DNA of 64,000 nucleotides from Zhengitettix transpicula (lineage: Eukaryota; Arthropoda; Insecta; Orthoptera; Tetrigidae): positions 67,012,139 through 67,076,138 of the forward strand of contig CM073595.1 of assembly GCA_037074705.1 (NCBI GenBank), written 5' to 3'. Positions within the stretch are counted from its first letter, which is position 1. Each line of letters opens with the position of its first letter. Made by a program: the position numbers and the translations under genes. Below are positions 13,260 to 25,579 of this stretch, in pieces. Below the pieces are notes generated by a model. It was not told where the DNA came from. It searched no databases and saw nothing but the letters and a program-made list of their open reading frames with translations.

Positions 13260-13995
13260 ATTTATTGTAATTTCTTGTATCTGCCAGCGGGCAAAGTTTA
13301 CATTTGAATATTAAATACATACATCATTGAAGTACGGTTCTGCACTGTTGGCCACAATTGTAAATATCGTAATTATATTATGACTCACATAGTGAAGAAA
13401 AACAAGGAATCAGCATGACATTATTTAATTGAGTTCACTGAGAATTATTTCAGTGTATTAGCTCGTATATTAGAGGTCAAAAACTCCTCCCGTCATTAGC
13501 ATTTATGCAAAGATTTAATTATTTCTTACACGGAGAGTTTTAGAAGCTTCATTCTGAGTTATTAATGAAGCTTCCTGAGAATGGCCGCGTATAAAGCTAC
13601 CGAGACAGTTAAATGAAGCGTAGCACGGAGTGAGATCATGTGTCAGGACAGCTCAAGGCTCTCATCTCCATTACCCACAGGCCCCTGCCATCACTTTATT
13701 TACTAAATATAATATCGAGTAGTGCGCGGAAATTCCTAACATTGCAACCACTATTGAATCGTACAGAAATGAACATGCAAAAAATTATAAAACAATAACA
13801 GCGAACGAGTTACGAGAAAATGGCGAAATTTAATGATGAAAAACACAAAACGGCACGCAAATAAAAATACTATTTTCGGTTATAGCTGCCAAGGAAGCAA
13901 CACAATGCATTTTATTCAAAATTCATTTATTGAATCTACCAATTGAAGATCTTGGCATTTCCTACAATCGTACTAATACAACATTTTATTAAAAG
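13260..13995. other. Intergenic, no gene seen
   Basis: No recognisable feature. Confidence 0.5.
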
Positions 13996-13997
13996 GT

Positions 13998-14550
13998 GTA
14001 GACAGGCTATGTATAGGGTAATCCACATAGTGGCAAATCTCCTCTTATAGGATAGGGAAGGGAGTGAAAGGGGGGATGCGGAAAGGTAGAGCAAGGTAGC
14101 CAAGGGTTAATTTTTTTTAAGGGTAACAGGCTACATGAGGGTAATCCACATGGTGGCAACTCCCCTTTAATAGCATTGGAAGGGACCTGAAAGGGGGGAT
14201 GCGGAAAGGTAGAGAAAAGTATCCAAGGGTTAACTAGGGCCCCCGGGCTATGGTTTAAGGATCCTACCCGGCAATTCACCTAAAAGTGATGCAGGGAAAA
14301 CCAAAAACCTGCATCAGGTAGGTCGGGCATTTGGTAATTGTCCCACGCCCTCCGATGACGGGAGAGGGGATAGCTGTGGGGTCACAGCTTTCCCCACTCC
14401 GTGCTTTGACCAGTTTAGGAGGCAGCTGTCCGACTATTCCAATAGGAATAGCGGACAACTCTTACCGTATGCCCAATGTCTGCGACCCCGGAACATACAC
14501 CTCTCAAAACAGGCCAAGGTGCCTCGGCTTGTGGGAACCTTAGTTCAAAA
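13998..14550 (-). mobile_element. Retroposed ~450-bp element with duplicated tail (copy 1)
   Basis: The segment is the same element as the insertion at 41300-41756. On the minus strand it runs from about 14550 to an A-rich tract (complement of the T run at 14111-14118). A second copy of the last ~110 bases of the element follows (about 14109 down to 13998). The 3' part contains a GCAGG/CCTGC hairpin and the phrase 'ttgccgggtaggatcctta', which resembles the 3' region shared by several arthropod LINEs and their SINEs. No RT-coding sequence is present. It could be a SINE or a 5'-truncated LINE end. Confidence 0.6.
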
Positions 14551-14559
14551 AACCAGACA

Positions 14560-15790
14560 CATGTATGCAATTTACTGTAGACAGAAATATTTTAAACGTA
14601 TTTTGGTCCACCAGCTTCTCTGAGAAATTGTCTCGGATTTGCTATTTTGTTGGTACGAACAGATGTTAGTAAAAATATCATATCGGACAGGAGTTGTAAT
14701 TAATGTATGTGCATACAAGTAACATTACAAAATTTTTCAACTATTATTATTATTTATATTTATTTATTTTATACGCCAGACGAAATATGAATTTTAAAAA
14801 TATTCGTTCCGAAAATCGAGCACAGAATCGAGCTCGAAATTAAAATATCGCATAACGTCAATATAACATTACCTGGACGAGTAAATTAGAACAAGTCATA
14901 CTACATTAACTCATCCATTGAGATAAAGCTCCAAACTTTACGATTTAATAAATCTATTTAGGAAATCGCATTCTGGTGATTTTCTACAATCTGCCTCACA
15001 AACGTATGGCGTGGCTACTTGTTTCACACCCTACTGTTTTTAAGAACAACACGAAATATAATTTATTGTACAGTTCAAATTTCTGGATTTTATTGTGAAA
15101 AAACATTTCTAAAACCACGTTCGTTATTCGAGACACGCTGATGTAGTACACATTTTACTGTGTCACAAATATACAATTTCTTTCAAGGTTCTGATGCAGC
15201 ACAGCAATGTAATGTCTACTCGTAGAAGTAGACTAGCTACCGTCAGCGTGTACAATCACAGGCTTTAACAGCTCTTTCATTGACTTAACAAACGCAGCTA
15301 CTTAAACAAATAGAGCACGGCACGGTCTGAAGGACAACCAACGACTCAGCTCTGCTTCTGCATCGCATCTTCGCAATAGAATCGCCTTCAATTACTTTAT
15401 ACGATTATCCTTCTGAAAAACAACACAATAATATATAAAACCGTAAAGATCACGGGATATAAGTTTTTGTGCATGTTTCCAGGACACACTCAAAAAGGCA
15501 TCTCTATCAAGGAAATAGGAATTGTATTCGATAATAATCGTTAGAAACGTACGATTTCGATTAATAAAATATATTTCAAATTATTAAAGCATAAATAATT
15601 ATACACTGATGTTTCGAAATACAAGAAACGCCATCGTTTATAATGTCATACACTATTGATCTCATTTCCTTGATATTACGATAAATAACTTTAAATATTT
15701 TAACATTATTTATGTACGTAAAACAATTTTATTATTATTTTAATGTAAAAGTATATAACTAATTGTTTGTTCTTATATTATTTTTATTAT
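14560..15790. other. Intergenic, no gene seen
   Basis: AT-rich, no exon or repeat recognised. Confidence 0.5.
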
Positions 15791-15796
15791 ATGTAG

Positions 15797-15850
15797 ACAA
15801 GGATGAATAAGGCCAACTAAAGCCGAAAGCTGGCAAAGAAAATAAATTTT
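15797..15850 (+). mobile_element. Possible Penelope-like element tail
   Basis: The sequence GGATGA ... GGCC ... GCCGAAAGCTGGC followed by 'aaataaatttt' resembles the terminal hammerhead-bearing sequence of Penelope-like elements (GATGA, a GGC/GCC stem, then GAAA). The first two core bases are missing or altered, so this is weak. Confidence 0.3.
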
Positions 15851-16019
15851 CCTATATACCAGTGACCGACATAACGTTATTTTACTTGCGTGTCCGTAAG
15901 GAAAGGGAGTGATTATCCTACGTCCCTATCATCTTCTTCATTTTCTTGTTCCATGGTCTTCGTCTAGGTCGTTTGTGGGATCGTAGGTACACCACGCGGA
16001 GAATGGAAGGTTGGTCATA

Positions 16020-16800
16020 AAGATGGATCTAGATCAGTGTTTCCCAACATTTTTTTACCATGCCCCCCACCCCCACATATAAGTGAATATTGGTGTATGC
16101 GGGGCATTGATTAGCTGAAGACGTAACTAACAGCTAATATTGTAAATTGAGATTTTTTGGTTTTAAATTTTGTGTTCTCCTTTTTCTATACAGACATTAA
16201 TTATTAAACATTTATCCAACACAGTAGTTTATATTACGCCAATCTTTCAAGAGTGGCTCTATGCAAAGCACCAAACTTACCACATGCTTATTTCAAATTG
16301 AGATACCAACAATTGTTTCCTTTTGTATAAGTTAAATACTAGCCAGCGGTATTTAAATTATGCACGAGCCCATTTTCGAATTGCCTCCCTTAACATTGAA
16401 ATTGACCCACGTTGGGAAACACCGATCTAGATGGATTGTAGTATATAAAAACAAGTCCGTGTTGTATGTAGAGGTATCAACGAAGTCAGCTTCTCCTTGA
16501 CAAAGGATGTCAATTTCTCTTTCACCTTTTCATGCTTCTCCCAACTATCTCAAATTTTTACCGTCAGTTAGTGTTTGAATTATGACGATACGCTTGGAGT
16601 GTCATTGCGTAATTTTACGGTTCTTGAGCGCGAAGCGAAGGAACTCTCTAATTCACATTTCTTTGTTCCGTGCCTGGTGTTATCTATTACCGACTCTTTT
16701 AACGCTTGCATTTAGTACTACGAGAGACTTCAACCGAAGTCGGTTCAATTTTGAGTGGATTGACATTTCTGACGAACAACGGAACGCATATTACAATGCT
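16020..16800. other. Intergenic, no gene seen
   Basis: The 119-codon plus-strand frame beginning near 16582 runs into the SINE and shows no known domain. It is judged a chance frame. Confidence 0.5.
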
Positions 16801-16811
16801 GGATCAAAATA

Positions 16812-17000
16812 TTGTGGCGTAGGGGTCAGCGTGACTGCCTCACACCACACAGGTCCCGGGTTCGAATCCCGGCGAGGGCAAGGATGTTTGTGTGCGTCAG
16901 AGAAACTCTCGTCAAATCAGTCCTCCGACAAGGAAAAATGAGTTCCCATACTGAGTCGCTAATAACCAGAGCTGTTGATGCGACTGTAAATAAATCAATA
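16812..17000 (+). mobile_element. tRNA-derived SINE, copy 1
   Basis: The tRNA-like head has an A-box-like region (GTGGCGTAGGGGTCAGCG) and an intact B box (GGGTTCGAATCCC, about 16858-16870), the internal RNA polymerase III promoter elements. The tRNA-unrelated body runs to 'gctgttgatgcgactgtaaataaa' and an A-rich tail. A diverged second copy with the same head, body and tail lies at 25.4 kb. It codes for nothing and would depend on a LINE for mobility. A short TACAATG repeat on both sides may be a target duplication, but that is uncertain. Confidence 0.75.
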
Positions 17001-17009
17001 CAAAAAATT

Positions 17010-18510
17010 TTATACAATGAATAATATGTGTACGTTAATAACTGGATCAAAGCTACCAAAAATCATCCGAGAGCAAGGGACACTACAAAAGACACATCAA
17101 CTTACAATAAAAATGTTTCTGATAATTAGAGTTTTACCGTGCTTGATATATACGACAAGGTCTTTAATCAATATCCAATTAGTGAAGTATATATATATAT
17201 ATGATTAACTAATAATAAGTCATAGATATTTTTTAATTTGTAATTAGTAGTTATAATGGCTAAGTGATAAATATGAATACATTTTTAATTATTATAAACT
17301 TTTAGAAATTAAATATCAGAAGAAATATAATTTGTCTTCACAGAAAATATTACTTGTGTTTAATTTATAGATGTGATTTAATGAGAATCAACTGTCGTTA
17401 AGGTCGACGGTAAATACGTTCAATATCATAAGCTGTCAGTGAATGAATGTTAGAGGATACGTTGTGCGTTATACAACAGCACAACGAGGCTGCGAGGTAA
17501 TAAGATGCACGTGAAGAAGTTATACTGATGCTGTAGATTTTTCATCGGAGGGATGTACATGAATGTAAGGTAACGTCACAACTCCGTTGAGGTTATGACA
17601 TAATTGGAGGCGTAAATAGGACAATTCCCACAGTTAGGGTTGAAAGTAGCGAGGAAGGATGGAAACGTAAGGCACGCAGGAACAAAGCTGTTGGGGATAT
17701 GACGACCGTTTCCTCGAACGTGTGAACACTGCTTTCGAGCCATTCCCCGCCCCAGATACACACTCACGACGCCATGATTTAACAACGTGCTACATTACAA
17801 ACCATCTCAACTCAGCCCTGGTCTTAATATTTATCTTGCGAACTAACTCAGTTCAACTTTGCCTGTTTTCAATGCACTGTACTAATCGCTTTCGCAGTTA
17901 TGAAATATTTAAGCTACAAAAATGTCACATCATAATATTCTGCTAAGGTTTAGACACCTTAAGCTACTCTACCTAATAAAAGCTACGTTTGTAAATAGAA
18001 AGTTTAATTCCCTATAAAACGATTTGCGTAATCTTAAAGACTTTCAGAATAGCATTCGTGCCTTTGGAAAAAAAGTTTATTTATTTGTATTCCAGCCGAT
18101 TTAAAAATAGCAACCTTTAATAAAATAGTCGGCGTAAATTTATCCATGTGAAAGGAGCGTTGAACATATTACAGGAGTTTCTTTATTGTTCACCTGAACC
18201 TTCTGAGTTTCAGAAACAATTTTACATATATTCCATTAATTTTTAATGCTATGAATAATCAGACGTACTACCTATTGGGTTGTTATTATATTTCACCGTT
18301 TATTGATATGACATATCACACTTCATCAACTCAGAAGAAAGAGATATAATGACGTATCTAAAAAATTGTAAGAAAGAAATAACGAAGAATTATATTAATA
18401 AACATGAAGAGAAATATTATTGATGGAAGACTTGATTATCTAATTTTCCCCATTATTTCGTCTCTTCATTTAATTTTTAATTGATACTGCTTCTAGTCTT
18501 TCGCTACATA
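17010..18510. other. Intergenic, no gene seen
   Basis: AT-rich. It includes a short TA run near 17189-17202. No exon or RNA gene recognised. Confidence 0.5.
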
Positions 18511-18514
18511 TGTT

Positions 18515-18574
18515 TGAGTCAAATCGGGGGTTATGGATAAATGACATCTTGGGCAACGCCGAGCACCCAGATAT
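18515..18574 (+). mobile_element. Helitron-like repeat, 3' end fragment
   Basis: Only the last ~60 bases of the family are present ('tcaaatcgggggttatgga' through 'gggcaacgccgagcaccca'). A tandem duplication begins immediately downstream. Confidence 0.55.
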
Positions 18575-18587
18575 ATAAATATCTATT

Positions 18588-19215
18588 TTTCCCCGTAGTT
18601 TCAGGCTTGTAGTAAACTCAAATGTTACGTGTATGGTCAGAACATTGAATTCGACAATCGTCCAATAACAATCACGAGAGATTAATGGCGTATTTGAGGG
18701 TCAAGTCCGGATTGGCCCTAAAAAATATTGAACTCTGATTGGTCAGAGAAACGGAAGGGAAGACGGATAGTCGAGAATCTTCCAAATACATTTTCAGCGC
18801 CATTGAAGGGTTGAATTGGGTTTATTATTACACATTGGGTGGAAATATAAAGGGATAATAAATATATAAATAATAATCATTTACTGAGATCCAGCGACAT
18901 TTTCCCCGTAGGTCCAGTCTTGTATTAAACTCAAGTGTTACGTGAATGGTCAGAATAATGAATTCGACAATCGTCCAATGACAATCACGAGAGATTAATG
19001 GTGCATTTGAGGGTCAAGTCCGGATTGGTCTTAAAAATAAATGGGGCGCTGAACGTAAACAGTAAACATTCGTCATCTAAAGGGGGGTGGAGTAATGTTT
19101 GAATATCGGACTCTGATAGGTCCGAGAAACGGAAGAGACGACGTAATAGTCGAGAATCTTCTAAATTCACTTTCAGGACAATTGAAGGGTGGAGTAAAGT
19201 TTATTAATACCCATT
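18588..19215. repeat. Two-unit tandem duplication, ~313-bp period
   Basis: The unit starting TTCCCCGTAG at 18589 is repeated from about 18902. Shared blocks include 'aattcgacaatcgtccaat', 'caatcacgagagattaatgg', 'gggtcaagtccggattgg', 'gagaaacggaag' and 'tagtcgagaatctt'. The second unit carries about 70 extra bases in the middle. Divergence between the units shows that the duplication is old. No coding potential. Confidence 0.85.
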
Positions 19216-19544
19216 CCCAGTATTCCGGCTTATACAATTCTAAATCATTAAATAATATTTTTTAATTATATGAATAATATCGTAAAATAAAATATGGAGT
19301 TTTTTTCCTGATTGGCTGAATCAAAATTAAACAGGTGTATTTACAGGTTGAATCTCACCTGGAACTGAAAAGAGAATCATCTCAATGCTATTTTATTAAA
19401 ATATTTTTGAATTGATATCGTTTAATCTAGGCTGTTATATTAATTTATTTACTTATATATAATAATAACTTTTTTTTCGAATATAATTTCTGTATAAAAT
19501 ATTGTACACGATAATGTTGCATTGAATAAATATTTTCAGGGTTA

Positions 19545-19958
19545 ATTAGATTGCTAATATTTCTACCTATGTTGTTTCTTTATATTTTCAACCCCATTTC
19601 GGCATGGGAGTGGACCACGCTTAAGGGTTCGGGTGCAGGGGCGTTACATAAAAATATTGCAAAAACAGACGAGATTCGAGATAAATTCGGGTTTATGGAT
19701 GTGTCTGAGATTCATTCTGACATTAAACTTGTTTTTAACTTTCAGTAGTGGGGGTGATCGGAGATAGAATTTTTTGAACATACGGCCGATATATTCGTTC
19801 CAAGAAACTTTTTCGGGGTCAGTGAGTTCAACCCCTTTTGGCATGGAAGGTGAGCACATTTAGGGATACGGAGCGGTACATAAAAATAACGCAAAAGTAA
19901 CCGAAATTGGAGTCATAACGTATGTATGACAACCCCGTTAACGCCGGGCACCCAGCTA
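19545..19958 (+). mobile_element. Helitron-like repeat, copy d
   Basis: This copy shows the 'ttcaaccccatttcggcatggga' block at 19587 and again at 19827 (about 240 bases apart), the same internal duplication as the copy at 313-914. It ends with GCCGGGCACCCAGCTA. No open frame. Confidence 0.6.
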
Positions 19959-19999
19959 TTTTAAATAAAAACAAATAATGATTACTCGTGTATTTCTGT

Positions 20000-22030
20000 T
20001 TCTTCGATTTTAAGTTAGGTCTATTTTCGTAAAAATTAGATGATTTTTTTAACCCGCTACTGCGTTAAGGAAATAATTGAAGTGTGTACAGCTTTCCTTC
20101 TATGAGAATCTAGTGTACGAGCGAGATATCAGGAGTTATACCTTCATAATGGTTAGGTTTTAATGGATTATTAACAATATATAATAATACTTACGGTATG
20201 TAAAATAATTCTTTGTTCTATTTGAATAAAGTGACTACGGATCCTGAACCGCCTTTGATAACGTTTAAAACAGAATACAGATTGAAGCATGTGTGCGAGC
20301 GCAGATACGTGACAGCACGTGACAGGGCAGTGACGTGACGCACCGTGATAGAAGTGTGTCCGCGGTTCATAAGACAACATTGTCAGGTAGTATCGCACAC
20401 TTTTGACAGCACGTGACGTGATGGCAGAGTGTCTACACCTTACACTTGAATTAATGAATTGATGTCCGCCAGCGTATCCCAGGACAAGGTGGACGAGAAC
20501 GTTGAGTCAGCGTGTATTTAGTTACTCGCATGACGGCGTAAATAAGGCGCTCAAAAGAAGTGCACGAGGACGATACTGAGAGGAATCCAAGGCCAACAAC
20601 GGGCTGGAATGTTTGTTTTTCTTGCGTCGACCTGCACTGCTAAGAGGCCATTACCTACGCCAGAGGGCAGCGGCACTTCCTATCCAGCCTGCGACATAAA
20701 TCTCAGCGTCAACATTCCAAAGTTAAGCAGAATTCAACTTCATGTTGTGTCATTGCAGTACACCAGTTACAACAGGACGGTGATATAAAGCATAGCATAT
20801 GTATCTAAAGCTTAGTCCACTCTGTGATACAAAATGGTTGATGTCGTGTATCCAATTAACGAGCAACAATATGGTTTATACTCGTCAACATTCGACAGAA
20901 AAATTTAAAGAATTATTTAATATATATTTATATATTGCTTGTACCCGTGTTTTCCATTTCAGACGAAAAACATTGATCCATGATGGTAACATTTTGTGCA
21001 TTCACAGGGAAGTGAAGTTTTTATTATTAGGTTATTTGTGTGTTTAATTTATTTCTATCTTTACATTTACATTTACATTTAGAAAAGTGACGGAGAAAAG
21101 TGTGGAAAGTGAATATTCATGGACTAAAAGTAAATTTCTGGAACTCATTCAAATGCTACTAGCTGCCCTCGCATTGGAATTGAAAGAATACAGTCAGAAA
21201 TGTAAAGTTTGATGAAATTTCCAGGATGGCTGCGCACTTGACAACAAATGTAGATGAAATATGAAGTCCTTAAAAACTCAATTTAGTCGTGAAAGGAAGA
21301 AAATTTAAGAAAAATTGGAGCGGAAATGTAAGACAACAATTACAATCGTCGGAAATGCTGAAAATAACGTATCAATTTTGTTATTTTCGGAAATAGAAGA
21401 AAATGTGGAATAGGAATTGTTTGATATTAGACAACTATCAGGACAGTTGACTATAAGATCTACAAATGAGATTAAAATAATTTTGATGTAACAAAACTGT
21501 AACTAGTTACGAGCGTTGGGAAATCAACTCTTGAGTAATAAGTTGGAAACAGTTATCGGAGTCTGATAAGGAAGAAAATTGCTCCTACAATGAAAGCAGA
21601 AACATGTTGCATCACTGGATCTAATCTTAATAGCGTTCTATTTCCCTTATTTCATGTTGCTCTTGTTACTATATATTCGTACATACGGGACATAACCAAA
21701 AGACTTTTGGTGAAAAACATCCGTTTGTTGTCGAGAGACGTGATCCCACGGTTGGAATCAGTCAAATTTCCTTCTCGTGTAATTCTAGTTTTTCCCATCC
21801 ATTTATGTTTCAATCTAACAATGTTGCCATTTAGAAAAGGTTCACGGGAACATTACAACTTTAGGATTTATTACAATTTTTCAGCTCTATTCAAATTTGA
21901 GGTTGAATGTGTGATCGTAAGAAAGCCTGAACAATTTCCTTCAAAGTATGCAATGTCAATGCAATTCATGTATGACTGGTATTAGTGATCATCCTTTCTT
22001 CACAAACTATTATGTAATCTTCTAATCAAT
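20000..22030. other. Intergenic, no gene seen
   Basis: Contains the CACGTG-rich cluster listed separately. The 131-codon frame at 21590-21985 has no recognisable domain or splice context, so I leave it uncalled, although it is one of the longest frames in the window. Confidence 0.45.
20303..20420. promoter_or_regulatory. CACGTGAC-rich cluster
   Basis: GACAGCACGTGAC occurs at 20311-20323 and again at 20405-20417. Further ACGTGAC words lie at about 20307 and 20333, one inside TGACGTGA, a CRE-like word. CACGTG is the canonical E-box/bHLH core. This could be a local duplication or a regulatory cluster; no nearby gene start was recognised. Confidence 0.3.
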
Positions 22031-22032
22031 AA

Positions 22033-22466
22033 AACAATGTGTTTGTTTGTATGTATGTATTTATGTGTGTATGTTCCGCATACAAATATACACCCGTGGA
22101 GAAAATTTGACCAAATTTCGTTCACGTGTTCTTTGCAACCAGGAAACAAACACTGTGGGAGTAAGACACGTCTACCATTTCAAACATGCTTGAACGGCCG
22201 ATATAATCGTCGAATAATATATTTTTGGAATCAATGAGATTTACGTTATTTCTACCGATGATCTTTGCGTATAATTTCAACCCCTTTCGGCATAGAATGG
22301 GAGCACCGTTAGGGGTGGGGGTGGAGGAGCGTTACAAGAAAATAACGCGAAAACAACCTAGGTTGAAGTCTAATCTAGGGTTATGGATGTCGCTGTTTTA
22401 CTACTAGAGATTTATTACCGAGATTTAAGTAAAATCGGGAGTTACAGAAATATGACACCCAATTAG
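22033..22466 (+). mobile_element. Helitron-like repeat, copy e
   Basis: Starts with the 'gtgtttgtttgtatgtatg' leader seen in the copy at 313. It has one internal 'ttcaacccctttcggcat' block and a truncated 3' end ('tatgacacccaattag'). No open frame. Confidence 0.6.
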
Positions 22467-22469
22467 TCA

Positions 22470-23385
22470 TTGATAAATGAATTTAAAGTAACTACATCCT
22501 GACGTTTCTTTGTCTGTGCCCCACTAGCACTTTAGTTGTGATGTAATACTCATGAACAATGTGAGAATGTCACAGATTTAGAAGAACTTTTATGTAATGA
22601 ATTTGTTAGACCTTTGTAAATGTGGTATGAGGAAATGACCGACATTGTACTGAATTCTGTTTTCTGGACATGAAATGATTTTTGTGGTCTGGAAGGTGGA
22701 GGAAGAGATGTCCTGGTGCTGGAGACTGTGGACCCCGGATCTTGGGATCCTGGCGCCTCTTTTATCTCCTCGTCGACCACTTCCGTTTTCCGCGCAGTAT
22801 TTACACGTTCGGTGATAAAGAATCGAGTATTCGCACACCGGAACTGCCATACTAGTTGTAGCCTAGTAATTGTTATTCAATGAAAAATTAAAAATGTTAT
22901 CCCGGGAAAGGTTAGACCGTGACGTATCAAACTGTTCGTTGTTCAACTCCTCCGCTTTTAATTTTAACAGACTGAATGATGAATCAATCTTGTTTTACAA
23001 CTCACTGACCTACATTTAATTACATGCGTTCTCAAGCGCCATGTACATAACGATTTTTATGGTTTGATAAACGGGGCTGCGCCAGTGTTATCATTCCAAG
23101 CCCAACTAGTATTTATTGTTACCCTTTTTAAATTGAAGTGACAAAACAATACTTTTTAAGTTAATTAAAAAGAATTTTGACGAAAATACATGATAATAAA
23201 ATAACAGTCGATAGAATATATTAGTTATCTAAATTTTGGGACTCAATATGAATCGTTAATTTCTTTTTTCTTAAAGCTTGCAGAAACGGACAAACATGTG
23301 TTTTTCAAATCAAAACAGTGAATAATTAATGCGGAATCAAATTTGAAGAGGCAAGCATTCGAATTCAACACGTGATTCGACAAGC
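22470..23385. other. Intergenic; minus-strand open frames without identity
   Basis: Two overlapping minus-strand frames (about 22550-22780 and 22590-22850) cover a less AT-rich stretch. One is rich in Ser, Pro and Gln. I recognise no domain, start codon context or splice pair, so no gene is called. Confidence 0.4.
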
Positions 23386-23389
23386 TATA

Positions 23390-24560
23390 ATTTAAAGTTT
23401 TCATTTTACGCCTGTTTTTGAATTAATAAATCAGTTAATGACCCTTAACAGACATATGCATAACCTAAAATTCATAAAGCGAATAACTCATATTGAGTTA
23501 TTGTGTCTTCTATAGGTAGTCCGTTTTATACCTTTTCAAAATTTTTGCTTAAAATATTAGTTAATGGATTAGATGGGACAAACCACACAGTAAGAAATAG
23601 TTTTGAATTCAATGACAACAATTAAAATTTACGTATTCCTAATCAAAATGTTATCTCTTGATGTTACATCTCTTTTTACTAATATTCCGAACTATCTAGT
23701 GATGAGTAACATAAAGGCTCGTTGGGATAAAATTAAAGATTTTTGCAATATTCCTTGGGTTGAAATGGAAATCTCTGTAAATTTAATAATAAACTCAACT
23801 TTCTTCGAATTGATAACAAAACTTACCAACAAATAGATGGTTCACTCAAGGGTTCCCCATTATCATCTATTTTTTTCAGTATTCGTCATGAGCGGCCTTG
23901 AAACTCATTGTCTGAACCAATTAAAAACTACAGCAATTATATACAATAGATGTTGACGACTTTTTTTTAAGCATTGTGAACAAAAGCGAGATCAATAGCA
24001 TCACTGAAATTTTTAACACTTTTCATCACAACTCCAGTTTACATTTGAATTAGAAAATAACAAAAAAAAATTTTTTTTGAAGTGTGTGTCACTAATCATA
24101 TTAATTTAATTGAAACGAACTGGTACCGGAACCGTCATATTCAGGCGTTTTTAAACTCCTTCTCCAAACAACACAATACATCAGAAAAAACCGTGGTATA
24201 AAACCTCACAGATAAGGCAAAATTGTTATCGGACCCAAACATCACAAAAATATCATCAAAATTGCTAAAAATATTTTAATTACAATTACAATTGTGAACT
24301 TTATCAATAACAATTAACAAACTCAATCATAATAATGAATTTTTTGTAATAGTAGTTTGTTAAAATAATTTGGTACGTTGTTCATTTTTGTTTACTTTAG
24401 TTTGTCTTTGTTTACGATGTGTAATTAGTCCATATATTAATCTTTTGTAAAATCACGAACATGTATCGAAACGTCGTAACGCTATAAATAAAAAAATAAA
24501 ATGTCTGTAAAAGATCATTATCTCATTTATTATGTATATAATTAAACTTCCTCATTAAAC
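23390..24560 (+). mobile_element. Penelope-like retroelement, decayed
   Basis: The reverse transcriptase can be followed across several frames. SLDVTSLFTNIP is a signature of Penelope-like RTs (about 23655-23690). Next come RWDKIKDFCNIPW and LIINSTFF, then after a frameshift a GSPLSSIF segment equivalent to the conserved GSPLSP motif. VMSGLETHCLNQL follows, and then a catalytic VDDFF segment near 23950. Frameshifts and stops make it inactive. The 3' end carries CGAAACGTCGT followed by AT-rich 'ataaataaaa', shared with the inverted pair at 4.6-5.0 kb. The left flank (about 23390-23470) is an inverted piece of the same tail, typical of Penelope-like elements. Full-length relatives are considerably longer and include a GIY-YIG endonuclease, which is not visible here. 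Confidence 0.85.
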
Positions 24561-24564
24561 AACC

Positions 24565-25060
24565 TTGTTTTTTAAAAAATTATTTTATTTTGACTGCAAG
24601 GTCATTAGCAACTGCTGGTTACAGTTATTTAGGACTAGTTCACATTAAGTATTACAGGGTTAATTGTTTTTCCTACATTTCACCTTAACAGTTAGTCATT
24701 TTCTGGTATTCAATTAGTAATCTTTGATATTCCGTTGAGTGTAGAACTTCGAAGAGGTTTTTGCTGTCGAGTAGATGTTTCCCTTCTTGTTCGTATTTAA
24801 GACATTCACTTATACGTTTTAAGCAACTGGGAAATCACCTTGTTGTTTAACAGGCAATGTCAGTTTTAAAAAGCCTTGCTATAGTTTTTCTGGTTTTATA
24901 CTAAAATCGATTGAGAAAATAAAATGTGCTACGCTGCTACAGCGACATTTTCAAATAAATAAAATTTAGTTTGTCCGGCCTCGAACCTAGAATACCAAAA
25001 TGGGTGTACTCGATGGTTGTATTTCTCAGTAATGACACGTTCCGTCTGAAATGTTTAGAC
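24565..25060. other. Intergenic, no gene seen
   Basis: No recognisable feature. Confidence 0.5.
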
Positions 25061-25099
25061 TATTGTATTGAGAACAATGTCGGTAATTGTATTGCGTCC

Positions 25100-25288
25100 C
25101 GAATACATAACGAAGCTGCGAAGACAGACGTGAATGTGGATTTCGATCGCAACATAGTTATCTGCATAAACCTTCGCGGGGATGCGCACAACAACTCACG
25201 AAAGTTTCATTGCAATCGGATGAAGGTTTTAGGAGTGCATAGGAGACACACAGACACACACACACATCCATTTTTATATGTATAGAGA
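25100..25288 (-). mobile_element. Helitron-like repeat, copy f (5' end fragment)
   Basis: On the minus strand this begins TCTCTATACATATAAAAATG and continues through 'tgtgtctcctatgcactcc' and 'catccgattgcaatgaaac', matching the 5' ends at 13.2, 30.0 and 42.2 kb. Only the 5' part is present. Confidence 0.6.
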
Positions 25289-25404
25289 CATAAATGTGGC
25301 TTATAAGTGGCTAGATTTTACAAAATTCGTCTATTGTGACGTTTTTCAAAACACCTAAATGTTAAGGACTCGCTTCTGAGAAATATAAACTTCCTTTTGC
25401 TGAC

Positions 25405-25575
25405 CTCCTGCGGCGTAGTGGTCGGAGTCGCAGAGGTCCCGGGTTGGAATCCCGGCGAGGGCATGGATGTTGTGTGTGTGTTTCCATACTCAGAAACGTC
25501 CACTAATTAGTTCCCCGTACATTATCGCTAATGACATTAGTAGTTGATGCGATAAATACAATAAAATATAATAAT
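25405..25575 (+). mobile_element. tRNA-derived SINE, copy 2
   Basis: Diverged second copy of the SINE at 16.8 kb. It has the head TGCGGCGTAGTGGTCGGAG, the B box GGGTTGGAATCCC (one mismatch to the canonical B box), the same 'cggcgagggcatggatgt' junction, and the tail 'agttgatgcgataaatac' followed by A-rich sequence. Confidence 0.75.
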
Positions 25576-25579
25576 AAAA

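Noticed and set aside
14331..14543. 70-codon frame shared with 41521-41760 as a conserved gene
   Set aside because: Both frames lie inside the two copies of the same non-coding retroposed element. The similarity reflects the repeat, not a gene.
16812..16885. A functional tRNA gene
   Set aside because: Only the A and B boxes resemble a tRNA. The cloverleaf does not close, and a second copy with the same non-tRNA body shows it is a SINE.
21590..21985. 131-codon frame as a gene
   Set aside because: No domain, no splice or promoter context, and base composition is like the intergenic surroundings.
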